A stretch of DNA of 64,000 nt from JADGQN01 sp035315185 (GTDB lineage Bacteria > Desulfobacterota > Syntrophorhabdia > Syntrophorhabdales > WCHB1-27), in the NCBI GenBank assembly GCA_035315185.1, contig DATFYE010000027.1:27271-91270 (forward strand), read 5' to 3'. Made by a program: the position numbers and the translations under genes. Positions 8,569-16,587 of this stretch are shown here, piece after piece (the stretch's first letter is position 1; every line of letters starts with the position of its first letter). The notes under the pieces are model-generated. The model saw only the letters and a list, made by a program, of their open reading frames with translations, made no database searches and was not told where the DNA came from.

Positions 8569-8596
8569 ATTGTATGCTGTCTGCTTGACATGTCAA
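8569..8596 (-). promoter_or_regulatory. Predicted promoter of the UbiD/HAD operon
   Basis: Read on the minus strand, TTGACA (8596-8591) and TACAAT (8574-8569) are 16 bases apart. The identical pair with the same spacing occurs upstream of the phenylphosphate synthase operon (16409-16436), inside a 66-base block that aligns without gaps. Transcription would start near 8562. Confidence 0.7.
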
Positions 8597-8616
8597 TTCA
8601 TTTGTTTTTATACTCT

Positions 8617-8631
8617 ATAAGTAAAACTTAT
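8617..8631. promoter_or_regulatory. Predicted LysR-type operator ATAAG-N5-CTTAT
   Basis: A perfect 5+5 inverted repeat with a five-base AT spacer, of the T-N11-A form bound by LysR-type regulators. Its centre lies about 62 bases upstream of the predicted start of the minus-strand operon, the classical recognition-site position. It overlaps the LysR start codon (8630), so binding could also repress the regulator gene. The same palindrome recurs at 16457-16471. Confidence 0.65.
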
Positions 8632-9517
8632 GCTCTCTTATTCTTTAGGTTCGCTCATTGTTTTTTCCAAGGTGGTCAAATATAAGAGCTTCTCCAGGGC
8701 AGCGGACGCGCTTTTCATGACCCAGCCCGGTGTCTCGAATCACGTTGCGCAGCTGGAGGCCCAGGCCGGCTTGAGCCTGCTTAGGAGGGATAGGGGAAAA
8801 TTTGAACTGACGAAAGAAGGGAAGGTGGTTTACAGGTACGCTCAGAAAATCGAGAAGGTGGCGCGGGAGCTTGAAGATACACTGCATGCACTCCACAATG
8901 AGATACGTCCTTTGCTTCGAGTAGGGACTGTGCCAACCTATTCGAGAATCATGATGCCTCATGTGCTCGGAGGTTTTCAAAAGGAATACCCCGGCATCAA
9001 GATAAAACTGGATGTGGGTTCTTCCAGCGAAATGGAAAAGAGCCTGCTCTCGGGCCAGAACGATATCATAATAGTGGCCAGCCTGCACGTCTCAAAAAAG
9101 ATGCAGGCTTTCCCTGCCGTGCGGGAAGAGCTTGTGCTGATTGCGGCTAAAAACCATCCTCTGACGCGAAAGAAGGCGGTTTCTTTGTCCGACGTTAAAG
9201 CTTACCCGTTCATCATCAGGGAAGAGGGTTCTGCAACGCGCGACGTGGTGCTTTCGGCCTTTTCGAAGATGGACATTACGCCTTCGGTGCTCATCGAAGC
9301 AAAGAGCACTGAATTCATCAAGGAGTGGGTGGCTCAGGGGAAGGGTGTTTCCGTCCTCATCAGGCGCGCAGTAGGTGGCGAAGAGGATAAGTCCATCACC
9401 CTTGTCCCGTTGCGTGAGCCACTCTTCTTAGAGGTTTCAGTGCTTTTCCTGAAAGCTCGGCGCTACGATCCATCGATTCAGAAGTTTGTTGGTCATGTTA
9501 AGGAATTACGGTTATAA
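8630..9517 (+). CDS. LysR-family transcriptional regulator
   Basis: A 295-residue LysR-type regulator of usual length. The N-terminal winged helix is clear (FSRAADALFMTQPGVSNHVA, residues about 21-40), followed by a linker helix and a periplasmic-binding-like effector domain from about residue 90. It is divergent from the UbiD operon. No Shine-Dalgarno precedes the ATG. A plus-strand TTGACA (8585) and TATACT (8609) would put the transcript start only about 8 bases before the ATG, so the mRNA may be nearly leaderless. The predicted operator overlaps the start codon, suggesting autoregulation. The effector is unknown; phenol, phenylphosphate or 4-hydroxybenzoate are guesses. Confidence 0.92.
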   Translation: MLSYSLGSLIVFSKVVKYKSFSRAADALFMTQPGVSNHVAQLEAQAGLSLLRRDRGKFELTKEGKVVYRYAQKIEKVARELEDTLHALHNEIRPLLRVGTVPTYSRIMMPHVLGGFQKEYPGIKIKLDVGSSSEMEKSLLSGQNDIIIVASLHVSKKMQAFPAVREELVLIAAKNHPLTRKKAVSLSDVKAYPFIIREEGSATRDVVLSAFSKMDITPSVLIEAKSTEFIKEWVAQGKGVSVLIRRAVGGEEDKSITLVPLREPLFLEVSVLFLKARRYDPSIQKFVGHVKELRL

Positions 9518-9575
9518 ATGCAGTAGTGTAGTACCCCACGATATTGTATTCAGTCTGGTGTCCGAATCCTAAGGT

Positions 9576-9989
9576 CTACTGTGTGAATTTTTTGATGATT
9601 TTCGCGGTAAGCTTGCGGCAGAGCTTCTCAACCATCTCTATCTCATCGTCTGTCAAGTTGTCCCAATGGATACCTGCGACGACCACCGAATTCCGCGCAA
9701 GCTTGCGGGTGAGTTCCTCAGCGAACGGTTTGGCCAGCAAGTCTTCCTTGTGGCCGAGAAAGGTGAATACCGAACTGGTCGCTGACGTTTCTTCTGCGTC
9801 CCTCAGGCTCTGGCGTACCTGGGCCATGCCCACTGCCCCGATATGAGGGAAAGTGCCACCCCAGATGGCCACCAGAATGTCGGGCCCCATCTCGCGGATG
9901 GCGGCATTGATCTTGAACTTTCCTTGCTTTACGGATACCGCGCAAGATCTCACAGATGATGATAAACCGGTACCGGGCGCAGCAGCCAT
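9576..9989 (-). CDS. LpdD-like prenylated-flavin chaperone family protein
   Basis: A 137-residue cytoplasmic protein with ILVAIWGGTFPHIGAVGMAQ, then a SLRD...TSATSSVFTFLGHKED stretch, then VVVAGIHWDN. This is the pattern I associate with the LpdD/VdcD/BsdD family, the small third component of gallate, vanillate and hydroxyarylic acid decarboxylases, implicated in handling prenylated FMN for UbiD. Its ATG lies one base after the stop of the Tm-1-like gene, so it is translationally coupled to it. It ends close to the convergent LysR gene. The context (between UbiD and synthase operons) agrees with the family. The exact role is inferred. Confidence 0.72.
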   Translation of the reverse strand: MAAAPGTGLSSSVRSCAVSVKQGKFKINAAIREMGPDILVAIWGGTFPHIGAVGMAQVRQSLRDAEETSATSSVFTFLGHKEDLLAKPFAEELTRKLARNSVVVAGIHWDNLTDDEIEMVEKLCRKLTAKIIKKFTQ

Positions 9990-9990
9990 G

Positions 9991-11223
9991 TCACAAGCCC
10001 CCCGGGTGCGAAGCCTTTATCATGCCATCCAGAATCTCCACCGCCCTCTCAGCGAAGGCGGGCTCACTTATGTGCACATCGAGCTCTTCGACGAGCACGC
10101 GAGGGTCAAGGAGGGTCTTAAGCTTCTCTGTGAAGACGCGGTCGACAGTCGGATCGAAGAGCGCCATGCCTTCTTTGTCAGCGTCCGACCATCCTTTCAT
10201 GGGAATGAGGACACGTACGGGCCCCCTGCCTTTGTTGAGTTTGTCCGCCACGATCTTCGCGAACTTCTCCATTTCAGCAGCTTCCATGCGCACGCAGAAT
10301 CGGGTGTCATGGCCGTGGGTTCTTCTTCCCCTGAGCTCATCGGGCATAGGATAGTAAGGGCTGAATACCGCATTGTCAAGACCGCCCGGTGCAAACACAA
10401 GCGGAATGCCCATTTTGCCAGCCGTCTCAAGCCGCTCAGGGCCGATGCCTTTGCAGTACCCTCCGAACATTTCATCGGCTATCTCGTGGGGGTTGAAGTC
10501 GAGCACCCCCGCGATGAGCCCTTCGGTGATCAACTCTTCCATCGCCATCCCGCCGCAACCGTTCGCATGGAACCCTATCATGTCATAACCTCTGGCGTCC
10601 AGAAGCGGCTCTGCCAACATGGCACACTTGGAGTTGATGCCATAAGCGGTCACCCCAACCATGGGGCGTTCCGTTCTAATTATGCTCTCCCTCTCCATCA
10701 TGCCGCAGACAGCATAGGCAGCCTGGGCCAGGATGTGGCGCATAAAATCATTGAATCCCAGAAGGTCTGCTACGGAGTGAAACATTACGATATCTTTTGT
10801 CCCGACATATTCTCTCACGTCCCGCGATGCAACCGTTGACACAACCACCTTCGGGAAACCAAAAGGCAGCGAGCGCATGATGAAGGTTACAATAGCCGTG
10901 CCTGTCCCGCCCCCGAGACCGATGACACCATCGATCTGGCCCCTTTGTTGAAGCCGCGTCGCCATGATGGCCCCGCCTGTCTGCACCGTCCGGACTGCCG
11001 TGGACCTGTCCTGCTCTGCCAGGTTTGTATCGAGCTCAGACCCGGCTGCATAGGTCAGATCGTCCCGGGTAAGATCAGGAGGGGCCTGGGGCGGACTAAG
11101 GGTGCCGACGTCCATGAGCAGGGTCTTAGCGCCTCGCTCTTCGGCGCACTCCCTGATATAGGCGGCCTCTCGCGCTTTTGTATCCAGCGTAGCGATGACG
11201 AGGAGCCGTTTTCTCGAACTCAT
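9991..11223 (-). CDS. Tm-1-like / UPF0261 family protein
   Basis: A 410-residue protein matching the Tm-1-like ATP-binding / UPF0261 family. It shows KRLLVIATLDTKAREAAYIR at the N terminus, IGLGGGTGTAIVTFIMRSLP near residue 100, FHANGCGGMAMEELI, and a C-terminal part with PMKGWSDADKEGMALFDP. Family members include the tomato virus-resistance protein Tm-1 and many bacterial proteins of unknown reaction, often in catabolic clusters. It is translationally coupled to the LpdD-like gene, hinting at a common function in this aromatic cluster. No signal peptide or membrane segment. Confidence 0.82.
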   Translation of the reverse strand: MSSRKRLLVIATLDTKAREAAYIRECAEERGAKTLLMDVGTLSPPQAPPDLTRDDLTYAAGSELDTNLAEQDRSTAVRTVQTGGAIMATRLQQRGQIDGVIGLGGGTGTAIVTFIMRSLPFGFPKVVVSTVASRDVREYVGTKDIVMFHSVADLLGFNDFMRHILAQAAYAVCGMMERESIIRTERPMVGVTAYGINSKCAMLAEPLLDARGYDMIGFHANGCGGMAMEELITEGLIAGVLDFNPHEIADEMFGGYCKGIGPERLETAGKMGIPLVFAPGGLDNAVFSPYYPMPDELRGRRTHGHDTRFCVRMEAAEMEKFAKIVADKLNKGRGPVRVLIPMKGWSDADKEGMALFDPTVDRVFTEKLKTLLDPRVLVEELDVHISEPAFAERAVEILDGMIKASHPGGL

Positions 11224-11273
11224 GGCAGCTGGTCTCCTTCAGTTTTCCCGCGCAGATCCGTCTTTTTGCCTCT

Positions 11274-12383
11274 CTACACGCTTTGGTCCGGTGGCGGGGT
11301 TCCCGGCGGATTGGGTAACGTCAATGGCCACCTCAGCCAAAAGGCATTGTGGGCGATAAAAGCGGGCGCCAGAATGCAGAGATTGAGATAGATGATAAGG
11401 ATGTTTATGTCAGCAGGAAGCTTAGCGGCTGCGACGGCATCGGCAGCGGGACCCAATATTACGTTGCAGATGGCGATCCAGACAGCGCTGATCACAAACA
11501 CAACTATAATGGCCGCGATGGCCCTTGTCGCACCTGTAAGTTTTGTGATCCCCCAGAACTGGAAATGCCAGGAGTAAAGGAGTGACCAGGTGACAATGGA
11601 AGAAGCTACAGCCCCGAAAGAGAATGTGGGACCGACACCGATTGCCAGACTCCCGCTCCAGCATATGAGAGCTAGAATGTGCGAGAGGATGGTCTGACCT
11701 ATGGCTGCTCCGGGATGACCCCATTTGGTAAAGGGCCAGCCCTGGGTTACGAAGACGGGGCAGAATACGAAGAACCAGGCGATTGCCCATACGATGTATC
11801 CTGTGAGCCAGTTCACGTTGAGAGGACCTTTATGGTCCATCGGCGTATTGGCGACCGGCGTTCCATCAAGGTTCGTCAGGAGATTCCAGACGAGGATGGT
11901 AACAACCATAACAACGACGAACCCTGCCGCCATAGTGCCCCAAGGGTGGAGCCGCCCCTTGAAGGGCCAGGTATTCCAGTTCTTGCCGTAGAGGAGCGTA
12001 CACCAGAACCCTATTGCGCCAAACCAGAGATAAAGAGGTCCGATTGGCCATTGCGGATAGACGAATCGCATGAAGAGCAGGATTAGAAAAGTGAATACGG
12101 CCCACAGTATGGTCATCTTAATTCCTACCGCGACCCGTGACTTCGCAGGCGTCCAGTTACCCGCAGGAGGTGCACACGGAAAGCAATCCCCTATGAGCAC
12201 CAGGTGCCCCTCTGCAATGAGCATGATAAGAATCGCAGGTAGTAGCTTCAATACAAGCAATGCCGGCGGTACCGCATATACAAAACAGAGAACTCCGAGG
12301 ATCGCCATGGCAAGGAATTGAATGAGACCGCCTGCCCTCCCCTCCGGACCGATGCCAATCTTTGCCTGCTTTTCGTTTCCCAT
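11274..12383 (-). CDS. Polytopic membrane protein of unknown family
   Basis: A 369-residue, very hydrophobic and tryptophan-rich integral membrane protein with about ten predicted transmembrane stretches and a short charged N terminus. GGGGGGAG precedes the ATG. The end is proline-rich (LPNPPGTPPPDQ). I do not recognise a family. Its position between the synthase subunits and the Tm-1/LpdD genes, on the same strand, suggests an aromatic-substrate or product transporter or a membrane anchor. There are no clear binding motifs to decide this. Confidence 0.7.
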   Translation of the reverse strand: MGNEKQAKIGIGPEGRAGGLIQFLAMAILGVLCFVYAVPPALLVLKLLPAILIMLIAEGHLVLIGDCFPCAPPAGNWTPAKSRVAVGIKMTILWAVFTFLILLFMRFVYPQWPIGPLYLWFGAIGFWCTLLYGKNWNTWPFKGRLHPWGTMAAGFVVVMVVTILVWNLLTNLDGTPVANTPMDHKGPLNVNWLTGYIVWAIAWFFVFCPVFVTQGWPFTKWGHPGAAIGQTILSHILALICWSGSLAIGVGPTFSFGAVASSIVTWSLLYSWHFQFWGITKLTGATRAIAAIIVVFVISAVWIAICNVILGPAADAVAAAKLPADINILIIYLNLCILAPAFIAHNAFWLRWPLTLPNPPGTPPPDQSV

Positions 12384-12550
12384 AACTCCCCCCTTTTTTT
12401 ACTACTTTCGATGTCTCATGCAATACCCGACGGGTTAGCGCTCCCCACTTTGTCGCATGTCCCCGGTCCTTTACAATATCTCCGCACCCCGTCACCCACC
12501 CTCGAATCTGTTGCGTGCTTTGGGCCCTTGAAGCCTCGGACCCCTGAACC
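12384..12550. repeat. Degenerate tract downstream of the ppsB-like gene
   Basis: About 167 bases, including variants of a CCCTTGAAGCC / CCCCTGAACCC unit at 12523-12553. No gene is seen. The tract belongs to the same class of degenerate short repeats as other intergenic gaps here. Confidence 0.35.
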
Positions 12551-13615
12551 CTATTTTATTCTCACTCCAGCCAGCAATTGGCTCACGATGCGATCCAAGG
12601 CGTCCTTTTTCTGGTCGGTTTTCGGCGCAGCCTCCTTTTTACTCCAGACTGATTCGGGTCTCACCTGGAGGATGATGACATTATCGGGAAAATTAAAATC
12701 AGCATCGATCCCGAATTCGATATCGTAAGGTTTTCCGTAATAGCTCTCGATCAATTTTCCCACGCGGGCAAGCTCTTTCAGCTCCTGCTGCGTAAGGCAT
12801 GGAACGCATCTCATCTCGGCGGGCACTTCTGTCTGGAGGATGTCGCTCCCGTTCTCCCTGTAAACGCACTGGGTCTCCTTGCTCCCGATGGTTGTCTTGA
12901 TAATATCGAGGGTTACTTTGTCGACAAGATAGGTGTCGGGCGTGACCATACCACTGACTACGGCCTCTCCAAGCCCGCAACTCGCATCTATGGAGATCTT
13001 TGAAGGATCACCGTTGACAGGATTGATGGTGAAGATAATCCCCGACACCCTGGAATTGACCATCTTAGGAATGCCGACCCCTATGTTAAAGAGGAACGGT
13101 ATTCCCTTGTTCATACGGTACATGATTGCCTCAGTGTTGTACGCACTGGCCCAGCATCTCTTGACATAATCAATCAAGTCCTTTTCACCGCGGATGTTGA
13201 GGTAGGTCTCCATCTGACCGGGCATGGACACAGCGCCACTGGAGCGAACCGCTACCGGGCAGACTCCGGTCTTGGTCCTTTCGCAGAGCTTCCTGTAATT
13301 GGCCAGGATATCCGCTTCGATGTCGGCAGGTACCTTCGCGTTCTCGATAAGGCGAATGGCCATCTCACTTGCCTGCTTTGCGCTTTCGTACGTTACCTGC
13401 CCCAGCTCGGTCAATTGCTTCTCCAGCTCTGCCTTTATCCCGGTATCGACCAGGAATTTCTCATTCGCGTAAATGGTGATGGAGAATCCTGGAGAAACCG
13501 GTATCCCCGCTTTGATCATTTCCCCGAGGTTGGCATTCTTTTTTCCGACTAAAGGGAAGTCGCTGCCGTCCATCTCGTCGTACCACAGAGTGAATATTTT
13601 CTCTTTCTCTGTCAT
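12551..13615 (-). CDS. ppsB: Phenylphosphate synthase subunit, PEP-synthase N-terminal domain type
   Basis: A 354-residue protein equal to the ATP-grasp N-terminal domain of PEP synthase/pyruvate phosphate dikinase. It carries VGKKNANLGEMI, the AVRSSGAVSMPGQMETYLNI loop and the VIILQVRPES end block. It lacks the swivelling phosphohistidine domain, which is encoded separately by the next upstream gene. In Thauera, phenylphosphate synthase uses exactly this split: a 40-kDa ATP-binding protein and a 70-kDa phosphohistidine protein convert phenol and ATP to phenylphosphate, AMP and Pi. The ATG at 13615 is chosen because GGAGG is eight bases upstream. Confidence 0.88.
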   Translation of the reverse strand: MTEKEKIFTLWYDEMDGSDFPLVGKKNANLGEMIKAGIPVSPGFSITIYANEKFLVDTGIKAELEKQLTELGQVTYESAKQASEMAIRLIENAKVPADIEADILANYRKLCERTKTGVCPVAVRSSGAVSMPGQMETYLNIRGEKDLIDYVKRCWASAYNTEAIMYRMNKGIPFLFNIGVGIPKMVNSRVSGIIFTINPVNGDPSKISIDASCGLGEAVVSGMVTPDTYLVDKVTLDIIKTTIGSKETQCVYRENGSDILQTEVPAEMRCVPCLTQQELKELARVGKLIESYYGKPYDIEFGIDADFNFPDNVIILQVRPESVWSKKEAAPKTDQKKDALDRIVSQLLAGVRIK

Positions 13616-13651
13616 GCGTTTAGCCTCCACCAGGCGGAACCGGCTTTTCTC

Positions 13652-13735
13652 TCAACCTCAACCTTAACCTTCGCTGTGGTCTCTTCCTCGACCTGGTCTC
13701 TCAACCTCAACGTGAACCTGTTCCTCAGCCGGCTC
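13652..13735. repeat. Degenerate CTCAACCT tandem tract between synthase genes
   Basis: TCTCTCAACCTCAAC occurs twice (about 13651 and 13696) among CCTTAACCTTCG-like variants. It lies between the two synthase subunit genes and is therefore transcribed. Similar CTCAACCT units are seen at 28883-28900 and around 61880-61910. Confidence 0.55.
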
Positions 13736-15575
13736 ACTTCTTTCTTTCGAGTATCTGCACCAATCCGGTGTCGCCATTGATCCGGAGCAGGTCACCGGTC
13801 TTGATGAGCTGGGTGCCTTTGCCTGTTCCCACAACCGTCGGCAATCCGTATTCCCTGCAGACGATGGCTGCATGACACATCGGACCGCCCACGTCAGTGA
13901 CGGCCCCCGCAATCTTCACGAAGGCAGGCGCCCAGCTTGGCGAAGTGGTAGTTGCCACCAGTATCTCACCTTCCTTGAGGTCTGCAAGCTGGTCTACGGT
14001 CTTCAGAACCCTCGCCCTGCCTTCAACGACACCGGAAGAGCCCGCCGAGCCTCTAATTTCATTCTGTACCTCTCCTTCTGCGGGACCGGCCAGCCATTTC
14101 TGCAGCGATTCGTTGGTGACGCCCCAGAGTACGATCGTGAAGGGCTCTGTGACGACATCAGGCGGTACACCGAGGGCAGGAGGTGGCGTCCACTGTTTGA
14201 ACTTCTCATAAACACCTTTTCTCCAGGCAATCTCTTTCGGCCAGTAAGAAGGTCCTCTGGCCCTGACGCCTGTTGCCCAGGCGGTGACATGGTCCCAGAG
14301 CGCCTGCTTGATCTCGTCACGCTTCAGAAACCATATGTCCTCATCGGCATTTTCAATGAATCCCGCGTTCTGCAGGATCTGGCCCACCTGGCGGACCTTT
14401 GCCCAGAACAAGCTGTGGAACCAGTGTTCAACGTAGAAGTTGTGGTCCTCAGCGTGAGGAAGCACCAGCCGTGCCACCGCCAGACCCTGATCGAAGGCCT
14501 CCCTGTCTGCGTCGGTCTTGATCAGTTTCCTGTACTCGTCGGCAATCCTGTCCCGCTCCTTCAGGAGCTTCGCGGTAGGTCTCCCCAACTCCTTGCCAGC
14601 TTTGAGGGCCTTGATGTTCGTCCTGATGTTGTCGAAAGGCACGTCAAGATTGTCGTTCCAACTGATATGAGTGTGGTACCAGCCGGTTCCCGTGGAGATA
14701 TGGAACCAGGGGTATCGCGCCTTCTCCAGTTCCTTGAGCCACTCTTTTCCCACCGGATGCTTTGCCAGTTCCCTCATCAATTCATCGGCCTTCAAGGGTT
14801 TTAAAACGATATCCTCAACACCGACCTCGATGGCGAGTTTCGCAAGCCTGATCAGCTCCGCGTCAGGTTTGAAAAGGATCGGGTCAAAGCCCGCCGACAT
14901 CTTGACGAGGGTAGATATCGGCACATCCGGGAAAATCTGATTGGCCGTGCCGAAGAAGGTCACCTGGGCAGCGTAGCACAGGTTGAGGAATTCAAAATGG
15001 TACTGCCAGCACAAGAGACCCAGATCGATGAGTTCATCATACTTTCTCAAGAGCTCATAGCCGCTCCCCTTTCCGATTCCTTCTTTGATGACGCTTATAT
15101 CCTCCATCTCGGGCAAATCGGTGAAAGTCATCGCTTCGAGTTTGTTGATGGTGGCGGTCATCTTCTTCTTCCAGTTTTCGTAGAGCCGGTCCCAGTTCTG
15201 GAAATAGTACCCGGCACGCTCCATGAAGAGCGGTACCCGCCGCCCCACTTCCTCCGGGTCCGGAACGCCCACCGGGCTGATGTAAACATACCCGTTCACG
15301 ATCCTGTGATCGATACCGAGGGCAGGCGGAATAATGTAGTGACGGGTGTTGTACTGCGACAGCGCCAAAGACCAAGCTTCATCCCATATGAGATCGAAAG
15401 GATAGTGAGGCTCAGGATAGTGCAGGCCATCATAGAACCATATCTGGCTGCTCTCAAATTTCGCCCTTTCCGGGTCCTCCTTGGAAAAGATATACTGATA
15501 CGGGTAGAGTTTTTCCCAACCTTCAGTACCGGGAATTTTGGGAACATCGTGTGGATCCATAAACGTTTTTGCCAT
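13734..15575 (-). CDS. ppsA: Phenylphosphate synthase subunit, phosphohistidine domain type
   Basis: A 613-residue (about 70 kDa) protein. Most of the length is an alpha-helical, Trp/Tyr-rich region characteristic of phenylphosphate synthase protein 1 and its relatives. The C-terminal 110 residues form a PEP-utiliser swivel domain, with GGPMCHAAIVCREYGLPTVV carrying the phosphorylated His at about residue 568. This is practically the same place as the His reported (from memory, His569) in the 70-kDa Thauera protein. The ATG at 15575 follows GGAGGAGG. With the ATP-grasp subunit next to it, it should transfer phosphate from ATP via His to phenol. Confidence 0.9.
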   Translation of the reverse strand: MAKTFMDPHDVPKIPGTEGWEKLYPYQYIFSKEDPERAKFESSQIWFYDGLHYPEPHYPFDLIWDEAWSLALSQYNTRHYIIPPALGIDHRIVNGYVYISPVGVPDPEEVGRRVPLFMERAGYYFQNWDRLYENWKKKMTATINKLEAMTFTDLPEMEDISVIKEGIGKGSGYELLRKYDELIDLGLLCWQYHFEFLNLCYAAQVTFFGTANQIFPDVPISTLVKMSAGFDPILFKPDAELIRLAKLAIEVGVEDIVLKPLKADELMRELAKHPVGKEWLKELEKARYPWFHISTGTGWYHTHISWNDNLDVPFDNIRTNIKALKAGKELGRPTAKLLKERDRIADEYRKLIKTDADREAFDQGLAVARLVLPHAEDHNFYVEHWFHSLFWAKVRQVGQILQNAGFIENADEDIWFLKRDEIKQALWDHVTAWATGVRARGPSYWPKEIAWRKGVYEKFKQWTPPPALGVPPDVVTEPFTIVLWGVTNESLQKWLAGPAEGEVQNEIRGSAGSSGVVEGRARVLKTVDQLADLKEGEILVATTTSPSWAPAFVKIAGAVTDVGGPMCHAAIVCREYGLPTVVGTGKGTQLIKTGDLLRINGDTGLVQILERKK

Positions 15576-15607
15576 AAATTCCTCCTCCCCTTTTTTTGTG
15601 AAGCTAT

Positions 15608-16255
15608 TTAGAGCCTGAACCATTTCGGTTCATCGAATCGTTCGGTACAGCGCAGTATGCGGCTCGCATAGTTCATGACATAGGTGCCCTTCAGCTTCAG
15701 GTTGAGTTTTCTGAACTCCTCGTTATTCAGGAGGCGACCAATGTCAACTGGATCCTTGAAAGTGAACTCGCTGATGATTTCACTTATGCCCCCCAGGACG
15801 ACGTTCCAACCCCCTGTCACTTCCATATAGTCAATTGTTTCTATGGTAGGAAGGTATTCTTTGACAATAAAGTCCGCATACTCTTTTTTCACGCCCGGCT
15901 TCAAGTCGTAGTACTGATTCAATTTCCATACACCCTTCTGAATTGTGTATGTACCCCGCTTCACCCTGCCGGTCGGCTCGAGGACAGCAGTCCTGTAATT
16001 GTAAATGGTCGATTTAAGCCTGAGGGAGAGCTGTTTGAACCGGTCAGTGGCGATAACGCGAGAGAGCAGCTCCAGATCGTTTGCCAAGCTGACTCCGATC
16101 ACTCTTGGGCCAAAACCGACCTCAACGTAATAGCCGCCGACGTGGGTAAGCCCCAAGGCAGTCGTCTCCGGCAGAAACGTCCCGCCGATAAAATCAGCGT
16201 ATTCATCTTCTTTCCCCTGGATGATATCCCAAGCCATGGTAAACAGAACAGGCAT
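15608..16255 (-). CDS. Duplicated alpha/beta-barrel-like protein, first gene of the synthase operon
   Basis: A 215-residue soluble protein made of two similar halves: KEDEYADFIGGTFLPETTAL in the first, KKEYADFIVKEYLPTIETID in the second. The pattern is reminiscent of dimeric alpha/beta-barrel (NIPSNAP/ABM-like) domains. AAGGAGG precedes the ATG. It is the first gene after the shared LysR-type promoter, and the synthase subunits follow. In Thauera the third synthase protein is a 24-kDa CBS-domain activator; this protein has the same size and operon but shows no CBS motif that I can see. It may replace that activator or act on a product. Confidence 0.7.
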   Translation of the reverse strand: MPVLFTMAWDIIQGKEDEYADFIGGTFLPETTALGLTHVGGYYVEVGFGPRVIGVSLANDLELLSRVIATDRFKQLSLRLKSTIYNYRTAVLEPTGRVKRGTYTIQKGVWKLNQYYDLKPGVKKEYADFIVKEYLPTIETIDYMEVTGGWNVVLGGISEIISEFTFKDPVDIGRLLNNEEFRKLNLKLKGTYVMNYASRILRCTERFDEPKWFRL

Positions 16256-16408
16256 ACAAACCTCCTTCCCTCATCATAAAACTCTTGACACTATCCCATC
16301 TTGTTTTGCTTCGCCGGGAGCTCTTTTCCACTCTGCCCGAAAGCAGTTTTCCGCATTGTTGGACTTGGTCGGGCTGGAACCTATGCAAAGATAGGAACAT
16401 TACTTGCA

Positions 16409-16436
16409 ATTGTATCCTGCGTGGTAAATATGTCAA
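16409..16436 (-). promoter_or_regulatory. Predicted promoter of the phenylphosphate synthase operon
   Basis: On the minus strand, TTGACA (16436-16431) and TACAAT (16414-16409) are separated by 16 bases, identical in elements and spacing to the promoter at 8569-8596. The predicted start near 16402 leaves a leader of about 147 bases before the first ATG, similar to the other operon. Confidence 0.7.
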
Positions 16437-16456
16437 CTAAATTATTTTTATATGAT

Positions 16457-16471
16457 ATAAGAAAAACTTAT
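16457..16471. promoter_or_regulatory. Predicted LysR-type operator, second copy
   Basis: ATAAG-AAAAA-CTTAT, the same 15-base palindrome as at 8617-8631, at the same distance from the conserved minus-strand promoter. Here no LysR gene follows, so the conserved block is regulatory rather than a by-product of coding sequence. Confidence 0.65.
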
Positions 16472-16587
16472 GATGTATAGTTATAGCGGTGTAGCTTTTG
16501 GAGAAACAGTTGAGTCACTAAATTATAATCTGCTAAACTGCGTCATGTCCTTTGAAAGCCAGGCTCAAGGCAAGCGAGAAATGGGTA

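Noticed and set aside
9853..10839. Plus-strand frame of 328 codons over the Tm-1-like and LpdD-like genes
   Set aside because: His/Pro-rich antisense product without motifs. The minus-strand genes have family signatures and translational coupling.
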